Assembly: GCA_031763025.1 (NCBI GenBank)
Contig: JASSKH010000001.1
Span: 7,807,024 to 7,871,023 of the forward strand
From: Macrocystis pyrifera
Taxonomy: Eukaryota; Sar; Phaeophyceae; Laminariales; Laminariaceae
Reading direction: 5' to 3'
Length of the DNA stretch: 64,000 nt
The position numbers and the translations under genes are program-made. The notes below the pieces were generated by a model that saw only the letters and a program-made list of their open reading frames with translations, made no database searches and was not told where the DNA came from. This document shows, piece by piece, positions 11,207 through 21,770 of this stretch (the stretch's first letter is position 1; every line of letters begins with the position of its first letter).

Positions 11207-12379
11207 CTTTTGTCATGTCCATCGTTTAGTATGTCTCACACTACCCTCAGAAATCTCTCAAACCGACACAAAATGAGGTCCGCAGTGCGCCACAGGGGTA
11301 CTATCATTATTATTTCAGAGCTGAATACTCATGCTTTCTGTACGGTTTTCACAGAGGATTCCCACTGATTATTTTCACACGAGTGTCTGTTATGCTAAAA
11401 TATTTGGTATGCTGGAATGTTACTACCGAGGTATACTGGTAGGCACTCATTTCTTTGCTCACGCCATGACGCCTGCGCGACATGAAGACCTGGGAACGCC
11501 AACTGCTATTGATAGACGTGGCGCAGATAATGTCAATCTGTATTTCGCTACCTGAATGTGCACAGTGCATAGGGGCATATATACACAGTAAGTGTGGGTA
11601 TCTGCTTCTTCGTGCGCAATAATACACATGCCGCACGCCACTACTCGTATCATCTTTCTCTACATCGATACACATACTCATCATCGTGTGCAGCTGTGAA
11701 AAAAAACACCAGGTAAAAGTACTTATATACGAAGTATCAGGTAAGGCAAAAAAAAATCTGGACCCCCACACTACCCCCTCTCCCCTCCCTCCCCCCCCTC
11801 CTTTTCCCCCAAAAAACTAATGACGTATTTGGGTTGATTTCGAAGCCTTATCAACCCTTTTACATCGATTCGAGTATACCAGTCACATCTACTCCGTACT
11901 GACGTGCGCTTTTGTTGTTTTGTTGTTATCTAAATCTGCGTTCCAACTTGAGCAAACCAGCGCGCACATCAAGCACATATGTCTGTACGCATGTGTCCAG
12001 TGTGTGTTTCCAAGGGAGTGGGCAAAAAAAACGGTATTTCGTCAAATTTGGTGTGTATTGCAGTATTAATGGTGTATATCCTACAAGCAAGAAAAATTTA
12101 GAGTTTATACTCAAGTACATAGGTATAATGGTGATGTCAATGTAGGTGTGCGGCGATGTTCATTTAATTTGATTATGTTCCGTTTTTGGCAGGGGAGATG
12201 GAACCGTCCACTCCACAACCCACGCTACTTCCATGGACGCCCAAACCGCAGAGGACACATACATGGCTATGTGAAGCTCCTGCCACTTCCTTCGGACCCT
12301 CGCGGCCAAGTTTCGGCCGATGCAAATATCTTGCCATGCCCCGTGCCTGGCAGGGCGCCGCCCCCTGCCCACACGTCCC
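11207..12379. other. unassigned sequence with polypyrimidine tract
   Basis: Includes an almost pure C/T run at about 11762-11813 that could form triplex DNA. Open frames at 11349-11771 (minus) and 12148-12471 (plus) are unrecognised; the latter lies antisense to the acidic coding block downstream. Confidence 0.3.
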
Positions 12380-12600
12380 CTATTCATGACCATCCGATGA
12401 TGATGAGCCCTTCTTGCACTTCCTCTTCGCCAACACTGTCCGGCCTCCGCTACTTACAGACACATATTTAACTATTTTTTTAGGCGTCGTGCGGTCACTA
12501 TCCCCCTCACCCGTCTCCGCCCTCTCTTCTTCTTCATCTTCCTCGTCGTCCTCCACCTCGTCCTCTTCTTCCTCGCTCTCAATGTCGATGTCAAATCAAC
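12380..12600 (-). CDS. acidic C-terminal coding block, unknown protein
   Basis: The minus-strand frame reads from about 12598 to a stop at 12380-12382. It starts with FDIDIES, runs into about 25 almost pure Glu/Asp residues, and ends in a basic, Ser-rich tail (AKRKCKKGSSSSDG). Such acidic-then-basic tails are typical of nuclear proteins. An in-frame stop lies just upstream (about 12599-12601), so this is either the last exon of a spliced gene or part of a pseudogene. It may belong with the minus-strand blocks at 13.2-15.1 kb, but the joins could not be worked out. Confidence 0.3.
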
Positions 12601-12602
12601 TG

Positions 12603-12917
12603 TCAGATTCGCAGAAATTGCTGACGTCGCCCCCGGAGCCTGTTACCCTTCCTGTCTTTGGTCAAGGTTCCTTCCATCTTTTTGCCACAAACTGACACCG
12701 GAGTTGTACGTGCACCAACTGCTCCACCCCTACGATCGTTTAAGCTCATTTTTGAACAAGGCGTCCACACCTTTCTTTTCAACTTCGCTGACAACAATAC
12801 TAAAATCAATTGTTTGCCGTCTGAGTCCTTGCTCCTCAGCTTCGCAGCTGTGGCGTGCTTGGTGTCCACGTGGCTCTGAATAGAGTGCATGCATTCCCAA
12901 TGGTCAGGACAGAACAA
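12603..12917 (-). CDS. unrecognised open block
   Basis: A 104-codon open frame on the minus strand, Lys/Arg-rich (for example VLLSAKLKRKVW, TLTKDRKGNRLRGRR), in a different frame from the acidic block just below it. It may be an upstream exon of the same gene; no family recognised. Confidence 0.2.
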   Translation of the reverse strand: MFCPDHWECMHSIQSHVDTKHATAAKLRSKDSDGKQLILVLLSAKLKRKVWTPCSKMSLNDRRGGAVGARTTPVSVCGKKMEGTLTKDRKGNRLRGRRQQFLRI

Positions 12918-13149
12918 TGCACGTCAGCGACGCAGTTGTCATGGTGAACGTGAGGATAGTGTCTGCGCCGAATGCAGCGTTATATAGAAACAAATGTATC
13001 TTCATTTATTGCCTTTCTCGGTTTGAAACCCCACCTGGAGTAAATCCGCTCTGCTCCCTTTCTCGTCTGCGGCTTGTACACTCAAGACTTGTGACCGTCG
13101 TCTTCTCCACAGAAGCCACATATGACACTACCCGTCATGCCTTACGGGA

Positions 13150-13345
13150 TTTTGGTTCCGAAACGCGAGGAAACGATCACCCAAGAATACCCACGTTGTA
13201 CGCGCGAAGAGGTGTAGACTTCGATGGCATATTTAACGCTCCACCCACCCTGTCAAGGGTGTGCCCCGAAACATGAAGCCGCAATCTTTTCTTCGTCAAC
13301 TACCTTGAGACAGATCGTGCAAACGTCCTCCCCGTTAATACACTA
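13150..13345 (-). pseudogene. Cys/His cluster, RING-like first half
   Basis: Minus-strand frame with INGEDVCTICLKVVDEEKI followed by a Cys-x3-His and then a stop, and a second short piece lower down with VICGFCGEDDGHK. CxIC-L followed by acidic residues is how RING fingers begin, but the remaining ligands are not in order and two stops interrupt the frame. A decayed RING domain or an unrelated zinc-binding exon are both possible. Confidence 0.25.
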
Positions 13346-13999
13346 CGAGGAGGCCTTCCCAGATGCTTCAGCTTCACCCGTCGCGTGGACGAGGTCGGTG
13401 TGTTCAGGGAGAGAGGGGATCTTGCCCAGTGCAATCTTCCGTAGGGTAGGCAAGGCGTCCCACCCTCGAGCCCCCTCCGTCGTCAAAACCAGTGCATCCG
13501 TTATGCCCGACAACTCCTCCTTCGTAAACGTGTATGTCAACGAGTCAGGTCTGGATCCAGGTCAACCGTCAACGGGAAGGAGCACATGTATGTATGGCCA
13601 TCCAGCTCCCGCTCCTCCTTCTAATCAAACGCTTCGGGTGCCCCGTCCACGTGCTCCACAGTCAAACCCATGAGCTTCCCCGTCACGACGCTCCCCCCAA
13701 ACCCCCCAGCCCGGTCGTCTGAACCAGGTGGTGCACTTGTAGTCAGAACTTCTAGTGCATAGGTGGTCCAGATATTACGCGGTCCCCGCAGTTTCACGAG
13801 CGTGGCAAACCGGTCGCCAACCTGCAGCGTATCGAGGCAAACGGGTCGCCGACCTGCAGCGTAGCGATGCAAACGGGTCGCGGACCTGCAGCATAGGGAG
13901 GGTGTTACCGTCGGGGATACAACTGGAAACGTTGTTAATGGAAGTGAAGCCCGTCACGCTAAATAGCCTGTCCCGCCAAACAGTGTGGTATGAGATCAA
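13343..13999 (-). pseudogene. coding blocks of an unknown protein, broken by a 32-bp triplication
   Basis: Three minus-strand open blocks read naturally one after another: 13999-13908 (SYHTVWRDRLFSVTGF, ending near LPMLQV), 13811-13640 (VGDRFATLVKLRGPR) and 13537-13343 (TYTFTKEELSGITDAL). A 32-bp unit encoding the LQVGDRFA segment is present about three times at 13812-13907. Because 64 extra bases are not a multiple of 3, the first block is thrown out of frame relative to the second. A TAG near 13621 and a one-base shift near 13541 separate the second and third blocks; the TAG lies in an acceptor-like context, so splicing is an alternative. No family recognised. Confidence 0.35.
13812..13907. 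repeat. 32-bp tandem triplication inside coding sequence
   Basis: GGTCGCC.ACCTGCAGCGTA blocks start at 13812, 13844 and 13876, exactly 32 bp apart, with one to four differences between copies. Confidence 0.85.
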
Positions 14000-14326
14000 T
14001 CAGTGAAGAGACGTACAGCTGATGCCCTGTGCACCTGTGATTCCGAGGTGTTTGCGATAGAGGTTCACCTTATTATTTCTGAGGCTCCTCACTTATGGAG
14101 CTCCATACCTCACCCAAAATCTGACTTCATCCAAAATCAAATTGCTTCCCGACTAATAATCCTTTGACCCAAGTATACAATATAACATTTTTCGAAACGA
14201 GATTGGCATTCCGGCAATTTCGGGTTAAGGAACCCTGTCATTCAGAAATCGTTTGAGCGGAAATGTAATACTACCTCTATTGTAGAACGCGTTTTACTTT
14301 CGACGGGGAATGCGCACGATAGTATC

Positions 14327-14470
14327 TCAAACGCTTAAGCTCCCGATTTCAAGTTTAGAGGTCCTCTTCACCAAGTTGACTCTATGCAATTGCTCCATGT
14401 TCAAGTTCTGCGCGCCACGTTTCGTCAGGATGACAAGGATTCCAAACATAACAGTGAGGTTTTCCTTGAT
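14327..14470 (-). CDS. possible internal exon, unknown protein
   Basis: Minus-strand block following an acceptor-like CGACGTAG at 14471-14478. It reads IKENLTVMFGILVILTKRGA and continues to a TGA at 14327-14329. It is hydrophobic then basic. Joining phase with the exon at 14594-14798 could not be made consistent, so this assignment is weak. Confidence 0.25.
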   Translation of the reverse strand: MKENLTVMFGILVILTKRGAQNLNMEQLHRVNLVKRTSKLEIGSLSV

Positions 14471-14593
14471 TCTACGTCGGGGGCTTAGACATGTGTTATG
14501 GCGTGTACTTACAGATCTCCAGGGTCGCACATGGGCGCGCAGCATAAATTAAGTACGTTGATGACTTATTTCTCCTAGGGAAACTAGGCTCAC

Positions 14594-14798
14594 ATTCTTC
14601 CCATCCAGTTCAAGATTCGTGGAGTACTTTGTATCTAGGTCATTGTTCTCCATCGCGTCGTCAAGAATCTCGTCGTCTGGACCGATCTGTGTTTTTGACG
14701 TGGGCGCAGAACTATTTCCAGTGACCTGGTCTGAGGTTTCGCCCGAATTGTCCTCCTTGTCGGAGTTGACGGTTGACTTTATATGCCGGGCATTGATA
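14594..14798 (-). CDS. internal exon of unknown gene
   Basis: Minus-strand exon bounded by an AG acceptor (GGCAGCAAG|TATCAATG) and a GTGAGC donor (intron from 14593). The frame is rich in Ser, Asp, Glu and Asn (for example DKEDNSGETSDQVTG, DDEILDDAMENNDLD), typical of a disordered linker. The phase (2) matches the donor of the exon at 14958-15135, giving GG|T. This phase agreement is the main support for a real spliced gene. Confidence 0.45.
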
Positions 14799-14957
14799 CT
14801 TGCTGCCTACCATAGAGGAAAAGGCAGGGCGGTGTGTTGAAATCGGTTCGTCATAAACCGGCTAGTCAGGGCTGGTAGGGGAATGTTGCTATATAGCCAG
14901 CGGTACCGCGCCGGATAGCGTTGAACAACGAAAAGCATACATTAGCCCAGCACTTAC

Positions 14958-15135
14958 CCGAAACGCTTGAACACCGTGATGCCCTCCGCCTCAAAGGCAT
15001 CGAAAATAGACAGATCAGAGTTGGAGAAGCCCGGGTGAGTCTTCAAGATTCCAACAGCCTCAGATCGGCCTTCCTTCCAGCAGTCCACCACTATCACGTT
15101 TCGTGTGTCACAATTTCCGAGGGGCACGGTTGTCG
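14958..15135 (-). CDS. exon of unknown gene
   Basis: Minus-strand exon from an acceptor-like GGGGCAG at about 15136 to a strong donor (TTTCGG|GTAAGT, intron from 14957). It reads CDTRNVIVVDCWKEGRSEAV and continues through a ILKTHPGFSNSDLSIFDAF segment. It has no stop in about 59 codons and an amino-acid mix like a globular domain. No family recognised. It is the most 5' exon seen of the minus-strand gene at 12.4-15.1 kb. Confidence 0.45.
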
Positions 15136-15649
15136 CTGCCCCGATCGGTCCAGTTAAGCACGTTGTCGTCGTTTAATGTATCGGTCTTTTTTAAGTTCTG
15201 GCTTTCAAAACAGAGCCTCGTGGTGTACTATAAGCTTATGTCGCCGGCACTACCCACGTGTCCTAGAATGCCGGACTGCTCAGTCTATCATGAAGTGACC
15301 TGTAATGTATAGGAGTTAGTGTTGCGTCGTTGTATATACACGATTTTGTATACCAGGAGAATCCCCCCCCCACCCCCCTGCCTGGCCCAAAATGAAAAAA
15401 AAACGGAGTGTGGGTCCAGAAAAATCATTTTGCCTACCCTTGGGTAGTATGTACAACATGCAACATGCACTCAAACACCAAGTAAGAGGTCAACCGATTG
15501 CATTTTTTTATATTTTAGCCTTTTTTTAATACTCTGTGGTTGTTTGTTGTTTGATGGTCATAGTTCAGGTTACGACATTAAATGGTGGTACGCACTGCTG
15601 TCGTCCGTGTGTGATACGCCTCGATGACCATAAACGAAAACATGCTGTC
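15136..15649. other. unassigned sequence
   Basis: Would be the upstream region or first intron of the minus-strand gene. Contains a C-run at about 15365-15380. Nothing else recognised. Confidence 0.25.
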
Positions 15650-15791
15650 CGAGTACCCGGGTTTACCCGAGTACTCGTTGAATTCGTTTGATTTAGTCTG
15701 AATACCCGGGTTACCCGCGACGGGTTCGGGTTTCACTTTCAGAATTATATGAGTACCCGTTTGCGACGGGTACTGCTGGGGTACACCTCTA
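15650..15791. mobile_element. hAT-like terminal sequence (right)
   Basis: Repeated GAGTACCCGGGTT / GGGTTACCCG / CGACGGGTACTG words ending GGGGTACACCTCTA. Read on the minus strand it starts TAGAGGTGTACCCC, comparable to the CAGGGGCG start at 11154. Together they could be the ends of a 4.6-kb hAT element or two independent solo fragments. Confidence 0.35.
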
Positions 15792-15808
15792 CACCCTACT
15801 ACTTACTC

Positions 15809-16430
15809 TGGGCCGTTCGCACCTGTGCAAACATGCCGCCGGCAATCTAGCGCTGGGCAACACAGATCCACCACAAAAGCAGGCAAACGCGGCGGCTATT
15901 CGATTCCGGGACGTCGTTGGGCCTCCCATGAAGGTGGGGGCGCATCCAACGTTGACGCCCCGGGATCTAACTTATAATTATACTGAGAACGAACTTCCGA
16001 CCTCGTTCTGGAGGGCATCACTCTGAATTTTATTCCAACCATGTCTTCTTTGTTTGGAACGCCGGGAAACAGAGGCCCGAGAACGTCGGGGCTTTTGTTG
16101 TGACTCACCTACTGGCGGTTTGCTCCGTGCGGCTGTGTTGCCATGATGGGTGTGGGTTGGATGCTGTGTACGGCAGTCCTGACGTTATATTTAGGCGTGG
16201 CTCCGCTGACCAGTAGGACGCGCTGAATTGTTGTTGTTCTTGTTTTATATTTGCGTTTCGATTTCCAGCTGTCAACGTTTCGATTTAGGCATGGGGTTGC
16301 AATCGCTCATTTCACGGAACCAAAAATTAGGGGCAGCATGTTCGGGCCAGGGATCTTACCGTATCATTTCGGTTTTCGTATTCGATTTTCGATTCTGTAT
16401 GGACACGACCTAGTCAGGGTGTGCCTAAAC
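15809..16430 (+). repeat. dispersed repeat E, copy 1
   Basis: About 620 bp alignable by eye to 16565-17160 in the same orientation, sharing GGCCGTTCGCA, GCGGGACGTCGTTGGGCCTC-like and CGTGCGGCTGTGTTGCC blocks. Part is open (AAAIRFRDVVGPPMKVGAHP) and similar in copy 2 (ATAIRLRDVVGPRMEVVAHP), so the family may have once been coding; no known protein recognised. Confidence 0.7.
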
Positions 16431-16564
16431 ATAATCAAACAGAGCAATCGAAAATCAAATTCGTTTCGTTTTCGTTAAAAATTACCCGAGGTCGGTGTCC
16501 AAACAGCATTGAAAAGCGACAATGGAAATCCAGGCGAAAATCAAGGGAAATCACACAGCTTCCT

Positions 16565-17160
16565 TGGGCCGTTCGCAACTGTGCGGGGATGTCGGTAATC
16601 TAACGCTCGGCAACACAGATTCACAACAGAAGCAGGCAAACGCGACGGCAATTCGATTGCGGGACGTCGTTGGGCCTCGCATGGAGGTAGTGGCGCATCC
16701 AACGTTACTGAGAACTAACTTCTGACCTCGTTTTGCAGGGCGTCATCCTGAATTTTTCTCGAACAATGTTCGCTTTGGTTCGACCGCCGGGAAACAATGA
16801 CCCGAGAACGTTGGGGCTTGTGTTGTAGTTTGCCTGCTGGCTGTTGACGGGGGCTCTGTGCGGCTGTGTTGCCGTGCTAGCTGTGTGTTGGATCCTGTGT
16901 ACAGCGGTCCTGATGTGATATTTTCACGTCGCTGTGCTGACCTATAGGACGTATTGAAATGTTGCTGTTCGTGTTTTTGATTAGCTTTGCGATTTCCAGC
17001 CGTCAACTTTTTGATTTTGGCATTGAGTCGTAGATCGTTCATTTTCCCGGAACCTAAAAAACAAACGGGAACATGACTGGGCCAGGGACCAATCAACGCT
17101 GAGATTATTGTCAGCTCGATTTTTTGTTTTCGGTTGCAACTCTGTTTAGACACACCCTCA
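16565..17160 (+). repeat. dispersed repeat E, copy 2
   Basis: Direct repeat of copy 1 with about 80% similarity by eye and several indels. Confidence 0.7.
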
Positions 17161-17789
17161 TGCTTCCCTCCGTCTGGCTCCTGGGGTACGCTGTGTATTA
17201 GAGTACGTGACGTATTAATAGTAGACACTTATGGTTTCTTCGACCGGGGCAACTCCGGGTTATCCTGGCCAATTGATATATGATCCGAATCGAAACCCAA
17301 GAAGCCAAATCCAATGCGAAATGTCCGTGAAGATATGGGCCCCATGAGCCGATTTTGGGTGTTATTTTATTTTGAGAAGTTTAAAATTTTTGGGATCGGG
17401 AAAAAATAAATAGTCCAGATTAAACCTTAGTCTTGAACATCGCAAACACCATAAATAATATAACCTGTGCTTTTTTGTTTTTATGGCCTTTTTCGTCCAA
17501 CGGAAAGAGCTTCTGGTAGCCTGTGCCATTTTTATTTATAGGACATGTTTTGTCCAAAAGAAGGAAGAGCTCCTGGTAGCAGGTGCCACCACTATTAACC
17601 CTACTATTAGTAGTAATTGGTGGTGACAAGGCGCGACCTCAATATAACCTGCAGTAGTCATATCTGCGACGCATCATGCTGGGCGAATACGCGGACACGG
17701 AATACCTGGTATTCCGTATTGTGCTGAACCAACACGAACGAACATCTACGTACGTACGCAGTCGTATGTATGTATCCGTGCCTTTTGGG
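17161..17789. other. unassigned sequence
   Basis: Contains a small internal repeat of GAGCTTCTGGTAGC / GAGCTCCTGGTAGC at 17504 and 17567 and otherwise nothing recognised. Confidence 0.3.
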
Positions 17790-18225
17790 CTCACAGGTCG
17801 TCTCCAAACAGAATCGAAAATCGAAATCGAAAATCGAACATCGAAATGACAATAAAATACTAAACTTGGCGTTGTTATTGGTCCCTGGCCCGAACATGTT
17901 GCCTTCGTTTTTCAGGTTCCGAGAAAATGAACGATTTACAACCCAATGCCAAAGTCAAAAGTCGACGGCTGGAAATCGAATTTCATATTTCTTATATCCA
18001 AAAGCAGATAGAAAATACGTACACGGTCCCACTGGTCACCGCACCCACGTCAAAATATCCCATCAGGACCTGCGTACACAGCATTCAACCCACAGCTAGC
18101 ACGGCAACACAGCCGCACATACCCCCTCGTAACCAACCAGCAAGCGAACCGCAACACCGGCTCCGACATTTTCGGGGCTTGTTTTCCCGGCGTTCGCGCC
18201 AAAGCGGATACCAGGCATAGTTTGA
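17790..18225 (-). repeat. dispersed repeat E, copy 3 (inverted, partial)
   Basis: Reverse complement of the second half of copies 1 and 2, recognised by AGAATCGAAAATCGAAAT, CCCTGGCCCGAACATGTTGC and GGCAACACAGCCGCACA. Confidence 0.65.
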
Positions 18226-18284
18226 GGAAAATGCAGGACGATGCCCTGCACGACGAGGTCGCAAGTTCGTTTGAAGACGAAACA

Positions 18285-19055
18285 TCTGCACCTGACATGT
18301 TTAGTCCAGCCAGTAAAAGCTTAGCAAGCAGGTGCCACCACTACTATTAATACTGACGTACCACATCAACAGCAGAGCTTCTCCAGCAGCAGCAGAAGCA
18401 GTAGGACACACGAGGCCAGGGTCGGCGTCCCTGTACGTTCGGCTTGGCAGTCTAACCCTTGAACGCTTTGTACGCGAACTCGATTTTGCCGTGTGTTTCC
18501 TGGTTCCGAACTCGAACTTCCGCAAAATTAGAATACGAAAAATCTGCACCTGGCATGTTTCGTCCAACACAGAGTGCTTATAGCAAGTGCCACCACTACT
18601 AAATACTGATGTAGGACATCTACAGCAGAGTTTCTCCAGCAGCAAAACACTGACAGCAGTGGCAGCAGGACACACGAGGCCCGGGTCAGTGTCGCTCTAC
18701 GCTCGGCTTGTGTCGGTTCAACCCTTGAACACTTGGTACACGTACTCGATGTTGTTGTGTGTTTCCTGGTTCCGCACTCATAATTTTAAGACGTATATCT
18801 ACAACCTGACATGTGTCCAACAGAGCTTTTCGTGGCAGGTACCACCACTACTACTACCGCTGTACACCATCTACAACAAATCTTCTCCTGTTTCTCCCTC
18901 CTCCCATCAGTAAGAGCGTTGGCCTGACCATGCCACCTGCAGCATATGTCTTGAGGACATGGCCGGAACATTGCTGTAAACAGACGGGCACAGTCTGCCT
19001 ACGAGCAGTCGCAGAGTTGGGTTTCGTTACGTAGAGCTTAAAACACAAAAACCGT
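18285..19055 (+). repeat. tandem repeat D, period about 257 bp, three units
   Basis: Units anchored by CCTGACATGT / CCTGGCATGT at 18291, 18549 and 18805, each followed by GTCCAACA, a CCACCACTACTA block, a CAGCAGAGCTTCTCC block and, in the first two, CCCTTGAACGCTTTGTAC-like sequence. A lone diverged copy lies at 25540-25790. Confidence 0.75.
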
Positions 19056-19084
19056 TACGTATGGTTTTTTACGGCTGTTGGTTG

Positions 19085-19435
19085 TGTTTTTTTCAAGAGT
19101 AGTGCTATTTACGACACCGGTGCCGTCATTTCTTATTTTCGACACGGTGTCGCAAATACGCGGCTTATTTGCGACAACGCGCCAGGTTCGCGACACATAC
19201 CTCAGATTGGCTTCGCATCGCCGCCAGGGATGTGTTGACATGGTACAGGGCCATCATAGAAGCTATTGCATTGTCGAAACGGGCCAGGACTCGAGGATAT
19301 ATCTTGCACCCTGGTGCACCCACAAAACGTTCAGATCGGTGTCGCCAAAAAGGCTTACTTGCGACACGCGTGTCGTAAATACCGTATTTGCGACACCGCG
19401 ACGTGGTCATTGACACGCTCCGGATCATCAAACTA
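19085..19435 (+). repeat. hairpin-rich repeat C, copy 1
   Basis: Carries several TTTGCGACAC / GTGTCGCAAATA inverted words (for example around 19142-19180 and 19342-19405) separated by about 150 bp with AACGGGCCAGGACTCGAGGA. Same family as 19713-19885 and the array at 50955-51640. Confidence 0.75.
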
Positions 19436-19464
19436 CTACCACTGGAGTCTCTGCGTCGTGTGGG

Positions 19465-19706
19465 GCTTCTCTTTCTTTATGGTATATTTTTGGTTGCTGG
19501 CGTATGTATGTATGTTGTGTCGGCCGCACCTAGTGCGAAGGCATGGTATTGCATAGGCTATTAATGCATCACGGTGTGTTATCTCTGTGTCGTAGTCTGT
19601 GACCACAGAGCTCGTATCTTTCTAGGGTGAAGAATCAGCACGGACACTGGGCTTGCTGGATGTCGACGAGTAGAAGAACGGTTTAATGTGAAGAACACAC
19701 ACACAC
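19465..19706 (+). mobile_element. retroposon B, 5'-truncated, (AC)n tail
   Basis: Matches the 3' two-thirds of the copy at 59630-60058 including TCGGCCGCACCTAGTGCGAA, TGAAGAATCAGCACGGACAC and GGTTTAATGTGAAGAAC, ending in a short (AC)n run. Confidence 0.75.
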
Positions 19707-19712
19707 CATTAA

Positions 19713-19885
19713 AGCCATTGCGTAGCCGAAACGAGCCTGTACTCGAGGAGATATGACGTATCGTGGTACACCCAAAGAAATATTCTGGCTGGTGTCGCCA
19801 ATAATCCTTATTTGCGACAAGCGTGTGTCACGAGTACCGTATTTGAGACTGTTCAGAGTGCTCACGTACTTGATGCATGGATTCA
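19713..19885 (+). repeat. hairpin-rich repeat C, partial
   Basis: Shares GTACTCGAGGAGATATG, GGTGTCGCCAATAATCC and TTATTTGCGACA with the other C copies, same orientation. Confidence 0.65.
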
Positions 19886-20229
19886 CGTGTAACGGTATTT
19901 GTGGGCTCCACGCAGGAAATATGCGTGTTTCTATGTGGGGCGTTAAACGGGTTGTGACGGGTTTTTTCCGCCACTGCATGTTCTTCCCCTATCTTCCTTG
20001 TCTTGTGTGTTCAACGCGGATAATATTTATTCCCTGACGGACTTCTATGAACTGACCCAGTCTTGGCTCATCATAGCAGTGAGTGTACCGAACACGCTAG
20101 CGTCTGTTCCAATTGCATTCACCTACTCGTTGGGGCTACACCGCGAGAGCAATTCCAGGCTCTAGGGCGCTCGAACGATTTTCGGTTTTTCGAATGTAGA
20201 GCGTAGGGGGACCTCAGTCGAGCAGAGGC
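19886..20229. other. unassigned sequence
   Basis: Nothing recognised between repeat C and the copia gag remnant. Confidence 0.3.
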
Positions 20230-21770
20230 ACTGCTGGTAACGAGGTCGACAGGGCCGAGACAGCTACAGGAGTGGCGATAACGGTGGCAGCAAAGGTAGT
20301 CAGCATCGCCGCGGGAGAGGCCGCGGAAATGTCTATTAGCGCAGGAGCGCGAAACCCTGTTTCGCCAGACGTCATAACTGCTCCGCTAAAAGGCGGAGCC
20401 AAAACAAGCTGAAGGGACGAGGCTTCGCCGGAGGGCGGAGCTGCAGGCCGCGATGATGCGATCGCCCGCCTGAAACGAGATATCGCCCAGATGTCGCGCC
20501 GGCTGGAGATCAGAGGACAGGAACGAACGAGGATGGAGAGGCTCCAGCAGCGAGCCGAAGGAGGGATGCGCCCACCGTAGCCACATGGTCACCCAGGCAC
20601 GTTTATTGTTTGTTGTGTAAGCCCCCACCGAAACTTGACAGCTGTAAGGAGGGGAATTATTTTAAATGGTCGACGTAATTTCTATCATGGGCTGTCACTA
20701 ACACCTGCGACGATGTTTAGAAGAGAACTAGCGACCCGATAGTCTTGCAGGATCTAAGTAGAAGGAGTCAGCAGGACCTCCAGTATCGGCAAGGGTAGCC
20801 GCCGCTCGCAGGGCGTACGAGGCCATCACCAACACACTGACTAATTTGTCTTTGTTATGCAAGATCTACGACATTGGCAGACATAGTCTTGCGATGGCCA
20901 CGGTACGTCATCACTACGTCCCGAGCAACGACCTCGACAAGCAGGCATACCAGAGAGAAAACATCAATGCCCATATGAAACTGGGGGAAAACCCCACCCC
21001 TTGTAATTGAGAGGATGAGCATCATACGAGAGAGCCTCTCTGAAGTAGGGATCCCCAAATCGGATCAGGAAGCCAACCTCCACCTACTGCAATGCCTGAC
21101 GTCCGAGCATGAGCTAGATAAAAAGTCCTGCAGTACGCTCCGATCCTGACTCTGAATATGATCATGGACTGGGTACGCAGAATGTACCGGAAATTGGAAG
21201 CGTGTAAGAGTCAGGTGATCGATGGCTCAGCATAGTTCTTGGTGGCCAAAGGCGGATGTGGATCAGGTGGACAGGGGAGTTTCCCCGGCTTCAGTCCTGG
21301 GCACTCCACGGGCGGCAGAGGTGGCGCGGCGAGCGGTGGCGCCACTGGGCACTGGGGGCAACAACAGCAGAAGCCACATTATCAACAACGAGAGCAGTGC
21401 CAGGAGTTGAACCAACCACAGACACTTCGACAGCACCAACAGAAACACCAGCATGGTTAAGGCTGGGCAGGCCAGAACTGAGGAGGTGCCCGTTCGGGGA
21501 AGAAGAACGGGAAGCAGGAGAAGAATCAGCAGAGGCAGGATCCACACGCCAGCGGCGGCGGCAGACATCAGCTATGGCCACAATACCCCGACGGCGGCGG
21601 CGGTGGAAACCAGTCGTGGCCGCAGGTACGCGAGACGAGCTTTGTATGGTCGGCAGGACATCCACTTGCTACCGGCCGCGTGTATCGTCCGTCTTCTTTC
21701 AGCTTGAATTCAAACCTCGAGCCGATTATCTCGCGTCCGTCGGACATACTGGAAATGGGTAGCAGGTCGT
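20230..21770 (+). pseudogene. gag: Ty1/copia-type gag remnant
   Basis: Read across frames, the plus strand gives a recognisable copia Gag order: a charged coiled-coil stretch (20440-20560; IARLKRDIAQMSRRLEIRGQ), a KLDS..EGNYFKWS motif (about 20632-20680) matching the conserved L-x-G-x-NY-x-x-W start of copia Gag, a helix-rich part (20808-21010; YEAITNTLTNLSLLCKIYDI), RMSIIRESLSEVGIPKSDQE followed by LLQCLTSEHELD (21013-21125), which matches the i-x-x-LP-x-ey region, and a Gly/Gln-rich tail (21240-21460). At least five stops and several frameshifts interrupt it. No CCHC knuckle, protease, integrase or RT was found downstream before the MULE palindrome starts, so the element is truncated. LTRs not identified. 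Confidence 0.6.

Noticed and set aside
12603-12917. C2H2 zinc finger (FCPDHWECMHSIQSHVDTKH)
   Set aside because: Cys and His are present but the spacing does not fit C-x2-4-C-x12-H-x3-5-H.
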